Shown: in pieces, positions 21,845-32,126 of the stretch
How the letters are laid out: every line of letters begins with the position of its first letter
How positions within the stretch are numbered: position 1 is the stretch's first letter
Source of the DNA: Bromus sterilis
Lineage: Eukaryota; Streptophyta; Magnoliopsida; Poales; Poaceae
Direction: 5' to 3'
Length of the DNA: 64,000 bases
NCBI GenBank assembly: GCA_950022295.1
Contig: OX465595.1
Location: forward strand, 432,692,270-432,756,269
Program-made: the position numbers and the translations under genes
The notes under the pieces: generated by a model
What the model saw: only the letters and a program-made list of their open reading frames with translations
The model's database searches: none
Told to the model about the DNA's origin: nothing

Positions 21845-23304
21845 TGATACGTCCCAAACGTATCTATAATTTCTGCTTGCTCCATGCATGATTTGTGTGA
21901 CTTTGCCATGTTTTGCTTGAACTTTCATACACTTTTGATCATATTTGGACTAACCTATTAACTCAGTGCACCCAGTTTCCAGTTCCTGTTTTCTGTTGTT
22001 TTTGTATTTCAGGTTTTTCCAATAATTAAAGTGCCCAACAAATCACAGAAAAATTATAAAAAAAAATAAGTGTCCCGGAAGCTTCCGGAATAACCATGAC
22101 ATGGAAGGAGGGCCACCACCAGGGGCCCAGGAGGGTGCCCGGCACGGGTCCACCCTAGGCCGCGCCACCTGCCCTCCTGGCTGCCCTGTGGCCCCTCTCG
22201 GTGCCCCCTTTGGCCTATATTTACCCACCGTGACGGAAACCCCTAATATCGAAGTAGTTTTTCCAGAAGCGATTCCGATCTCCGCCGCCATCGCCAACAA
22301 GCTTCGGGGGACCAGAATTCCTGTGTCGGCACCCTGCCGGGACGGGGAATTACCCCCGGATTCATCTCCATCGACGTTGCTTCCTCCCTCCATGAAGCGA
22401 GAGTAGTTCTCCCTGGGTGCTGAGGTTTCTACCAGTAGCTATGTGTTCTTCTCTCTCTCCCATGATGTGATCTTCGTTATGATCATATGCTATGTTAATC
22501 TAGGGTGATCCCATGATATTTCCCCTTCCTCTATGTATTGGATTGATGTACTCAATTGATCTTATCTAGTATAATCCCCGAGACCATGGTGACAGTTGGT
22601 CTATTGCACATGGATTAGAAGAATATTTTCATAAGTGATTTCCTCTTTTGTGTGTGGATTGAAGATTGAGAGTCTTTTGGTGCTTGTCTTTGACTATCCT
22701 TTAGATATGTTGTGGTGATTGTGGTACTCTCTTTGGATGGCCGTGGTGACATTGGGAAATCCATAGATTCAGAACTACGAACTCTAAGGTGTGCTTTTGT
22801 AGCCCTACACAATTCTCGTCCTCTCTTGACCACAAAGGAATGACCTCCGAGTACGTCTCCATTGCATGTTTTATGGGAAATATCATGTGATTAGACTATG
22901 TTAATGTTGTTGGGAGTTGCCACTAGTGAAAGTATGAAGCCTAGGCCTTGTTTCCACCATTGTTACACCGTTTGTGCTCACTTTTGTCACATGTTTGCTT
23001 GCCACACTTTTTATTAAAGATTTATATTACCTTGCTTTGCCACACCTATCACTCGTATTTTACCATCTCTTCGCCGAACTAGTGCACCTATACAACTCCT
23101 AGTTGTATTAGGTGTGTTGGGGACACAAGAGACTTCTTGTATCTTAATTGCAGGGTTGCTGGAGAGAGACCATCTTCAACCTCTACTTCCCTGAGTTCGA
23201 TAAACCTTAGGTCATCCACTTGAGGGAAATTGTTGTTGTCCTACAAACCTCTGCGCTTGGAGGCCCAACATAGTCTACAAGAATAGAAGCGTGCATAGAC
23301 ATCA
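21845..23304 (+). repeat. 3' LTR of B
   Basis: 1,460 bases, TGATACGTCC to ACATCA, matching the 5' LTR. TATA-like TATATTTA is present near 22216-22223, with CCGCGCCACC just upstream. Immediately followed by TSD ACCAA and then element A RNase H sequence. Confidence 0.92.
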
Positions 23305-23309
23305 ACCAA

Positions 23310-23547
23310 TTTCTGCCAATGAGGATAACGTTGCTTCGATGAAGTCAAAACCTCACTGACATAATAAACTGGCCTTTGCAGGGGGTGCTCTTTGCCGGCT
23401 TCCATATGTTCAACAACAACCACAGCGCTGACTGCTCGATTGTTGGCTGCGATATAAAGTAACATAGGTTCCTTTGGCTTGGGAACCGCCAAGATTGGAG
23501 CCTGGGATAGTTGCTTCTTCAATGACTCTAGGGCCTAATCGGCTTCG
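23310..23547 (-). pseudogene. Element A pol: RT connection and gypsy RNase H segment between B and C
   Basis: The minus strand reads about 80 residues of the gypsy RT/RNase H region, including LSQAPILAVPKP, MLLYIAANNRAVSAV and RPVYYVSEVLTSSKQRYP. The upstream part of the domain continues at 38990 and the downstream part at 9444, each across one clean insertion. It therefore ties the three blocks of element A together. Confidence 0.9.
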
Positions 23548-23552
23548 TCATC

Positions 23553-25201
23553 TGATACGTCCCAAACGTATCTATAATTTCTGCTTGTTCCATGCATGTT
23601 TTGTGTGACTTTGCCATGTTTTTCTTGAACTTTCAAACACTTTTGAACCTATTTGGACTAACCTATTAACTCAGTGCACCCAGTTGCAAGTTTCTGTTTT
23701 CTGCTGTTTTTGTATTTCAGGTTTTCCGTCCATTAAAATTGCTCCAAAAATTCCGGGAAAAATATATAAAAAATCAGCGCAACAGAAGCTTTCGGAATCA
23801 CCAAGAGAGGGAAGGGGGGCCACCACCAGGCAGCCAGGAGGGCAGGTGGCGCGGCCCCACCCTGGGCCGCGCCAGGGACCCTCCTGACTACCTCGTGGGT
23901 CCCCTCGATGCCCCCCTTCGCCTATATTTACCCCTCGGGGTGGAAACCCCTAATACGGACTCTCTGCCTGGAGAAGCTGCGCCAGGGACCCTCCTGACTA
24001 CCTCGTGGGTTTCTAGATCAGGGCTGCCTGGAGAAGCTGCTCCGGCACCCTGCCGGGAGAAGCTACCACCTCCGGGAGACCCTCCATATCCATGGACGCC
24101 TCCCGTATGTACCGTGAGTAGTTTCCCTTGGACCATGGGTCCGTGACCAGTAGCTATGTGATCTATCTCTCCCCCTTTTGTGCTTCCACTTTCGAGTCCT
24201 CGTGAGCTGCCTCACATGATCGAGGCATCTATGTAATTTCTGCTGTAGCTATGCTGAGTTTGTTGGGATCTGATGGATTATGAGACTATGTTCAGATTGT
24301 GATGAGTAATATATTTGGTTCTTCTCTTTTATATTTTGTTCTTGAGTAAATTCTTGCATATTCTCCATTGCGGTATTTGCTTTGGCCAAGTATTTTATTT
24401 GCAACTCCAAGAGAGAGCGTTATGCTCGATTGTGGGTTCAGACCCTTGATGTCTAGCTTGAGTGACAAAAACATGAGACTAGGGGATGTGCTGTTTCCAC
24501 CAGGGATAAAACAACGGTGCTTGTACCTGCGGGTGCAAGGATTGTTTACTTTACGCAAAGTTCTTTTAATGCAGTTGTCTGTTGCTTTGAGTTTACACTT
24601 TGGGTGGGATTCGCAACTTCATACCAGCGAGATGTTCTAGATAGATATCTCAAGGTGGATGATTCGTAGTAGATGCAGATGGATTTCGGTCTACTTACCT
24701 TGGCGTACTACCCATTGCTTTTGAGCCCTTCCTTTCTTTGCAGCATAGTTAGCATTGCGGTGCCTTCATAATTCTGTCAATTGCCCAACTGTAATTTGTT
24801 TACCTCGCTAGCACTTTTATCGTCTTTTGGGAGAGAGACATCACTAGTGACAATCACGGCACCCTGGTCCATCTTCACATTATTGTTCACACCCTCTATT
24901 TACTTTCAGCTTTTACTTTCCTTTGCACCTTTTTTCTCTTGCGTTGATCCTTTGTAAACGACAAGGCCGGAGGAATTGACAACTCCTCTGTACTCGTTGG
25001 GAGCAAAGTTATTTGTTGCTGTGTGCAGGTCCACGACAACACCCTAGTCAGGAAGCAATTTATGGTGACGTTGCCACCTACTTGTATCTCCTGAGTCCTA
25101 CTTGTTCGATAACCTTGGTATCTTCACCGAGGGAAACTTGCTGCTGCACTGCATCTCAAACCTTCCACTTGGGGTAACCAACGAGGGGTGAGAAGCCATC
25201 A
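23553..25201 (+). repeat. 5' LTR of C
   Basis: 1,649 bases. A GC-rich inverted repeat (TGGCGCGGCCC 23847-23857, GGGCCGCGCCA 23864-23874) stands about 50 bases before the TATA-like TATATTTA at 23923-23930. A 32-base segment (23869-23900) is repeated at 23979-24010 in place of the CCGCCGCCGCCG stretch found in the 3' LTR, so this LTR is internally rearranged. Ends CATCA followed by the primer site at 25212. Confidence 0.9.
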
Positions 25202-25211
25202 AGAAAATTTC

Positions 25212-25229
25212 TGGCGCCGTTGCCGGGGA
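25212..25229 (+). other. Primer-binding site of C (tRNA-Asp)
   Basis: TGGCGCCGTTGCCGGGGA, a perfect complement to the tRNA-Asp 3' end, begins 11 bases after the LTR. Confidence 0.85.
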
Positions 25230-25355
25230 CTCAAGTCTACAAGATAGGGGAGTTGCACACTATCTTTTACCTTTGCTTTTTAGTCTTGTTAGTTTACCTT
25301 TCAGTTTTTACTTTTGTGTCCTTAATCAAAAATACCAAAAATACCTGCTGCTACT

Positions 25356-27377
25356 ATGGGTTCCAATGAAAACATTAAGTTGTGTGACTTCACTAGTCAC
25401 AACAACAGTGTCTTTATCTGCACTCCTATTGCTCCAACTGCCACTTCAGCACCTTCTTATGAGATTAAACCTGCTCTGCTTAACCTTGTCATGAAAGATC
25501 AATTCTCAGGAGCAGGAGAAGATGCTGCCTTGCACCTAAACAACTTTATCGAGCTCTGCGACATGCAGAAGTACAAGGAAGTGGATGGAGACATCGTCAA
25601 GCTGAAGCTTTTTCCTTTCTCCTTGAGAGGAAGAGCCAAGGAGTGGCTACAATCTTTGCCCAAGAACAATATCGATTCTTGGAGTAAATGCAAAGACACT
25701 TTTATAGGGAAGTACTATCCCCCTGATAAAATTATTCAATTGCAGAGTAACATTATGAATTTCAGGAAATTGGATAATGAACACGTTGCCTAGGCTTGGG
25801 AACGTATGAAGACGCTTGTCAAGAACTGCCCCACACATGGACTGACTACCTGGATGGTTATCCAGACTTTTTATGCAGGCTTGAACTTCACCTCGCGCAA
25901 CCTGTTAGATTCGGCTGCGGGAGGAACTTTTATGTCAACCACGCTTAGTGCTGCCACAAAGCTACTAGATGAGATGATGCTGAACTACTCGCAATGGCAC
26001 ACCGAGAGATCTCCAACCGGTAAGAAGGTAAACTCTGTCGAGGAGATCTCCTCTTTAAATAAAAAGGTTGACCTTACCAAGCAACCTTCTATTGATCCTC
26101 AAGATGTTCCTTTAAATTCTTTGGTTGCTCAGGAGCAAGTAGATGTCAATTTTGTCTCTAGAAACAACTTCTACAATACTCCTTATAGGAGTAACTTTGG
26201 TAGCAACAATCCTAGGCCTTTCCCATCCAACAACTATGGGAACAACACTTATCCTACCACCAAAAACACCACTTCAGAACTAGAGACTTTTCTCAAAGAC
26301 TTTATCACTACCCAGAAAGCCTTCAACAAGAGTGTGGAGGAGAAATTAGATAAATTAGATAATCTTTGTTTGAAGGTAGACAACTTAGCCCTTGATGTTG
26401 AGATGTTAATAATTAGAACTTCTCCCCTTGAGGAGAGTAAGGTCAGTCCTATTAATGCTATCCAGTTACAAATCAAAGAAAATATTAGGATGATGGCTAA
26501 ACTCAAAGAGAGATGTGCTAGAGAAAAGGAGGAAGAAGAGAGAGTTAAGAGCCTTCCTACCTACCACACAGTAGCCACTATCCAAGTAGGTGAGGATGTC
26601 CAAACTATTAGCACCCATATCACCCCTAGTCCCAATGGACCTATTAATGGTGATGCTACCACCTCAACCTTAGAAGAGGAAACCTCTATGAACGTAGAGG
26701 CTTTAAAACAAGTGAACCTAAATGATATCACTACCTCCTTGATAGATAGTATTAACCTAGACTTTGACAACTGCACTTTACCTGAAGTTATTGGTTTCCT
26801 ACACAAGATGTCTAGAGACCCCCACACTAGCACGCTCAATCTTGCCTTCACAGAGCATATCACCAATACTCTAATCAAAGTTAGGGAGGAGAAGCTTAGA
26901 CTAGAAGCCTCCATACCTAGGAAGCTAGAAGATGGTTGGGATCCTATGATTAAAATTAAATTGAATAACTTCTCTTTTTATGCTCTTTGTGATGTTGGAG
27001 CAAGTACCTCTGTTATGCCCAAAAGAATGTATGATATGCTTGAATTGAAACCTTTTGATCCTTGTTCTTTTGGTGTTCGTCTTGTTGATTCTTCCGTAAA
27101 TAAACCTTTGGGGAAGATCGACGATGTTCTTATCATTGTCAATGACAATTATGTTCCCGTTGATTTTACTATTATGGACATTGAATGTGAACCTTCTTGT
27201 CCAATTATTTTGGGACGTCCTTTTCTTCGCACAGTTGATGCTATCATTGACATGAAAGAGGAAACTATCAAATTCCAATTCCCTCTCAGGAAAGGGATGG
27301 AACATTTCAATAGGAAAAAGATTAAGTTACCTTTTGAGTCCATCACACGGGCTAGTTATTCTCTTGAAAAGACTTGA
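25356..27377 (+). pseudogene. gag-protease of C, interrupted by one stop
   Basis: Gag runs from ATG 25356. It has a typical plant gypsy gag core (LRGRAKEWLQSLP, then FIGKYYPP, then CPTHGLTTWM) but no CCHC zinc knuckle; an Asn-rich linker occupies that place. A TAG at 25791-25793 interrupts it where the D copy has a sense codon. The protease lies at the C-terminus, with DVGAS at the catalytic position (DLGAS is usual) and ILGRPFL near the end. The frame terminates at 27375-27377 right after the protease. The lack of any pol downstream is a property of the family, because D ends at the same place. Confidence 0.88.
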
Positions 27378-28212
27378 TCTTCTGCTTTAAGCCTAGCTAA
27401 TGGCTCTAAAGAAGCGCTTCCGGGAGGCAGCCCGCAACGAATTTAGGTTTTTCTTTTTGCTTTTGTTCTGTTTTTAGTGGTCTTGATGATTTTTACTACT
27501 GTAGAAACATCATTGTATCTTTATTTTTCAACCTTTGTGCCAAGTTTAGCCTCTCCTGTGCCGTGCATTGCCTCCTTCTCACTCCGAGAGTTGGCGTCCA
27601 CCTTCGCCGGTACATCCAAACCCTTGGCATGATACGCTCTATCATCATAAGCCTCCTTATATCTTTCCTCAAAACAGCCACCATACCTACCTACAAGGCA
27701 TTTCCATAGCCTTTCCGAGATACATTGCCATGCAACATCCACCTTCTCATGACTTGATCTTCATGTCATACTTGCTACTTGCTTGATCGATGAGCCGCAT
27801 GCTAGTTGGGCCTTGCCCTAATCATTGCTACATGACGCGCTAGTATCATTGCATATCCTGCTATCCTGGCAGAAGCATACATTTGCATCATGATAGTTAC
27901 ATTTTCTTTATGTGAGTACCTTTGTAAAGTGTGAAAGATCTCCTATATTCTTGTAAAATATAGAGTATTTCCCCTAAAGTGAGGAAAAGATCCCGAAGAG
28001 GACAAAATCAAAAGATCCCAAAGAGGACAAATGAGAGTTAAATAGAAAGAGCCATTGAGGCCACCAAAAAAATAAAAAAAATAAAAAGAGAAAAATAAAA
28101 ATAGATAAGGGGGCATACCACTATTCCTTTTGAGAGATCCACACTAGTACTTCATCTCCTATCCCTTATACTCCATAGAGATCATCATCATGCATATAGC
28201 TATGTGGGGACC
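27378..28212 (+). other. Proximal 3' non-coding region of C
   Basis: It starts with the GGCTCTAAAGAAGCGCTTCC - GGGAGGCAGCCC motif (27402-27433). Compared with D it lacks 1,354 bases: the left side matches D up to TAGCCTC at 32273-32279 and the right side matches D from TAGCCTC at 33627-33633, with one copy kept at 27547-27553. It ends at the insertion point of D (TSD GGACC, 28208-28212). No ORF supported. Confidence 0.8.
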
Positions 28213-29850
28213 TGATACGTCCCAAACGTATCTATAATTTCTGCTTGCTCCATGCATGTTTTGTGTGACTTTGCCATGTTTTGGTTGAACTTTATTACAC
28301 TTTTAAACCAATTTGGACTAACCTACTAACTCAGTGCACCCAGTTTCCAGCTTCTGGTTTTCTGCTGTTTTTGTTTTTCAGGTTTTCCGGCTGATTAAAG
28401 TGCCCAAAAAATTCCGCAAAAATTATATTAAAAATCAGCGGGCAGGAAGCTTCCGGAATAACCAAGGGGGAGAGACGGGACCACCACCAGGGAGCCAGAA
28501 GGGTCCCTGGCGCGGCCCCAACCCTAGGGCGCGCCAGGCACCCTCCTGGCTGCCCTGGGTGGCCGCTCGACGCCCCCCTTCGCCTATATAACCCCCTCGG
28601 GGTAGAAACCCCTAAAGAAGAACTCTTTTTCACGGAAACCTCTCTGTTCCGCCGCCGCCGCCGTTTTCAGATCGGGGCTGCCTGGAGAAGCTGCCCCGGC
28701 ACCCTGCCGGAAGGAGATCACCCCTCCGGGAGACCATCCATAGCCATGGACGCCTCCCGTATGTACCGTGAGTAGTCCCCCTTGGACCATGGGTCCGTGA
28801 TCAGTAGCTATGTGATGTTCTCTCCCTCTTTTGTGCTTCCACTTTCGAGACCTCGTGAGCTGCCTCACATGATCGAGGCACCTATGTAATTTTCTGTTGT
28901 TGCTATGCTGAGTTTGTTGGGATCTGATGGATTATGAGACTATGTTCAGATTGTGATGAGTAATATATTTGGTTTGCCCTTTTATATTTTGTTCTTGAGT
29001 AAATTCTTGCATGTTCTCCGTTGCAGTATTTTCTTTGGCCAAGTTATTTGCTTGCAACTCCAAGAGAGATCGTTATGCTCGATTGTGGGTTCAGCCCCCT
29101 GATGTCTAGCTTGAGTGACAGAAACATGAGACTAGGGGATGTGCTGTTGCCACCAGGGATAAAACAACGGTGATTGTGCCTATTGGTGCAAGAATTTTTT
29201 ACTTTACGCGAATTTCTTTTAATGCAGTTGTCTATTGCTTTGAGTTTACACTTTGGGTGGGATTCACAACTTAATACCAGCGAGATGTTCTGGATAGATA
29301 TCTCAAGGTGGATGATTCGTAGTAGATGTAGATGGATTTCGGTCTACTTACCTTGGCGTACTGCCCATTGCTTTTGAGCCCTTCCTTTCTTTGCAGCATA
29401 GTTAGCATTGCGGTGCCTTCATAATCCTGTCAATTGCCCAACTGTGATTTGTTTACCTCGCTAGCATTTTTATCGTCTTTTGGGAGAGATACATCACTAG
29501 TGAAAATCACGGGACTCCGGTCCATCTTCATACCATTGTTCACACCCACTATTTACCTTTCTGTTTTACTTTTACTAGTACCTTTTTATCTCTTGCGTTT
29601 GATCCTTTGTAAACGACAAGGCCGGAGGAATTGACAACTCCTCTGAACTTGTTGGGAGCAAAGTTATTTGTTTTGTGCAGGTCCACGAAAACTCCAGCAT
29701 CAGAATAATTTCTGGCGCCGTTGCCACCTATCGTACTTATCATTGAGTCCTACTGGAGATAAACCTTGGTATCTTTACTGAGGGAAATTACCGCTACGCT
29801 GCATCTCAACCTTCCACTTGGGGTAACCAACGAGGGGCGAGAAGCCATCA
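28213..29850 (+). repeat. 5' LTR of D
   Basis: 1,638 bases, TGATACGTCC to CATCA. A clear TATA box TATATAA lies at 28585-28591, preceded by the CTGGCGCG / CGCGCCAG inverted repeat. Near 29703 the LTR itself contains TTTCTGGCGCCGTTGCCACC, a partial primer-site look-alike. Confidence 0.92.
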
Positions 29851-29860
29851 AGCTAATTTC

Positions 29861-29940
29861 TGGCGCCATTGCCGGGGACTCAAAGGAAGTACAAATACGC
29901 GAGTCCTGATAACCGCCAATTTCTGGCGCCGTTGTCGGAC
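29861..29940 (+). other. Primer-binding site of D and a second imperfect copy
   Basis: TGGCGCCATTGCCGGGGA (29861-29878) is one base off the tRNA-Asp complement and sits 10 bases after the LTR. A second look-alike, TGGCGCCGTTGTCGGAC, starts at 29924. C has only one copy here. Confidence 0.75.
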
Positions 29941-30065
29941 TCCTGTATCAAAAATAGGGGAGTTACACGCTATCTTTTACCTTTGCTTTTTAGTCTTGTT
30001 AGTTTACCTTTCAGTTTTTACATTTGTGTCCCTAATCAAAAATACCAAAAATACCTGCTGCTACT

Positions 30066-32126
30066 ATGGGTTCCAATGAAAACACTAAGTTGTGTGACTT
30101 CACCAGTCACAACAATAGTGACTTTATCTGCACTCCTATTGCTCCACCTGCCACTTCAGCACCTTCTTATGAGATTAAACCTGCTCTGCTTAACCTTGTC
30201 ATGAAAGATCAATTTTCAGGAGCAGGAGAAGATGCTGCTTTGCACCTAAAAAACTTTATCGAGCTCTGCGACATGCAGAAATACAAGGAGGTGGACGGAG
30301 ACCTCGTCAAGCTGAAGCTTTTCCCTTTCTCCTTGAGAGGGAGAGCCAAGGAGTGGCTACAGTCTCTACCCAAGAATAGTATTGATTCTTGGAGTAAATG
30401 CAAGGATGCTTTTATAGGGAAGTATTACCCCCCTGCTAAAATTATTCAATTGCGGAGTAACATTATGAATTTCAGGCAATAGGATAACGAACACGTTGCC
30501 CAAGCTTGGGAATGTATGAAGACGCTCGTCAAGAACTGCCCTACACATGGACTGACTACCTGGATGGTTATTCAGACTTTTTATGCAGGCTTGAACTTCA
30601 CCTCGCGGAACCTGTTGGATTCTGCCGCGGGAGGTACCTTTATGTCAACCACACTTGGTGCTGCTACAAAACTACTAGATGAGATGATGCTAAATTATTC
30701 ACAATGGCACACCGAGAGAGCTCCAACTAGTAAGAAGGTAAACTCTGTCGAGGAGATTTCCTCTTTAAATGAAAAGGTTGACCTTATCATGTCTCTACTT
30801 ACCAAGCAACCCTCTATTGATCCTCAAGATGTTCCTTTAAATTCTTTGGTTGCTCAGGAGCAAGTAGATGTCAATTTTGTCTCTAGGAACAACTTCAACA
30901 ATAATGCTTATAGGAGTAACTTTGGTAGCAACAATCCTAGGCCTTTCCCATCCAACAACTATGGGAACAACACTTATCCTACCACTAGAAACTCCACTTC
31001 AGAACTAGAGACTATGCTCAAAGACTTTATCACTACCCAGAAGGCCTTCAACAAGAGTGTGGAAGAAAAATTAGATAAACTAGATATCCTCTCTTCGAAG
31101 GTAGACAATATAGCCCACGACGTAGAGATGCTGAAGATTAGAACCTCTCCCCCTGAGGAGAGGCAGGTCACTCCTATGAATGCCATCCAGGTCCAAATTA
31201 ATGAAAACATTAGGATGCTAGGAAAACTTAAAGAGAGATGGGCTAGAGAGAAGGAGGAAGAAGATAGAATTAAGAGCCTTCCTACCTACCACACAGTAGC
31301 CTCTATCCAAGTAGTTGAGGAGATCCAAACTGCTAGCACCCATCACACCCCTAGTCCCACTGGACCTATCAATGGTGATGCTACACCCTCAACCATAGAA
31401 GAGGAAACCTCTATGAACATAGAGGCTTTCAAAAGAGTGAGCTTAAATGATATCACTACTTCCCTTATAGATAGTAGTGAACTAGACTTTGATAAATGCA
31501 CTTTACCAGAAGTTATTGGTTTCCTACACAAGATGTCTAGAGACCCCCACACTAGCACACTAAATCTTGCCTTCACGGAGCATATCACAAATGCTCTAAT
31601 TAAAGTTAGGGAGGAGAAGCTTAGGCTAGAAGCCTCCATACCTAGGAAGCTAGAAGATGGTTGGGATCCTATGATTAAAATTAAATTGAATAACTTCTCT
31701 TGTTTTGCTCTTTGTGATGTTGGAGCAAGTACCTCTGTTATGCCCAAAAGAATGTATGATATGCTTGATTTGAAACCTTTTGATCCCTGTTCTTTTGGTG
31801 TTCGTCTTGTTGATTCTTCCGTAAAGAAGCCTTTGGGGAAGATCGACGATGTTCTTATCATTATCAATGACAATTATGTTCCCGTTGATTTTACTATTAT
31901 GGACATTGAGTGTGAGCCCTCTTGTCCAATTATTTTGGGACGTCCTTTTCTTCGCACAGTTGGTGCCATTATTGACATGAAAGAGGGAACTATCAAGTTC
32001 CAATTCCCTCTGAAGAAAGGGATGGAACATTACCCTAATAAAAAGATTAAGTTACCTTTTGAGTCCGTCACACGGGCTAGTTATTCTCTTGAAAAAAACT
32101 TGATCTTCTGCTTTAAGCCTAGCTAA
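30066..32126 (+). pseudogene. gag-protease of D, interrupted by one stop
   Basis: Collinear with the frame of C: gag core, Asn-rich linker without zinc knuckle, a coiled-coil-like Lys/Glu-rich stretch (ENIRMLGKLKERWAREKEEE), then a protease with DVGAS and ILGRPFL. A TAG at 30480-30482 replaces the TTG codon present in C, only seven codons before the position of the TAG in C. The rest of the frame is open to 32126. The stretch LIMSLL present here is partly missing in C. The product ends soon after the protease, with no pol. Confidence 0.88.

Larger units (their letters stand above)
9445..23304 (+). mobile_element. Non-autonomous gypsy-type LTR element B, nested in A
   Basis: Flanked by TSDs ACCAA (9440-9444 and 23305-23309) lying exactly within the RNase H region of element A, whose protein similarity resumes on both sides. 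Both LTRs start TGATACGTCC or TGATACATCC and end GTAGACATCA. LTR length without insertions is about 1,460 bases. Internally there is a tRNA-Asp primer site, one unknown ORF, and a long non-coding 3' part. No gag, protease, reverse transcriptase or integrase is present, so it depends on a helper. It contains solo LTRs S2 and T. Confidence 0.9.

Noticed and set aside
22043..22406. 101- and 116-codon frames in the 3' LTR of B
   Set aside because: They repeat those of the 5' LTR and the 58633-59623 LTRs; LTR leader sequence, not genes.
31343..31873. 176-codon minus frame in D (and 26561-26914 in C)
   Set aside because: Antisense shadow of the gag-protease frame.
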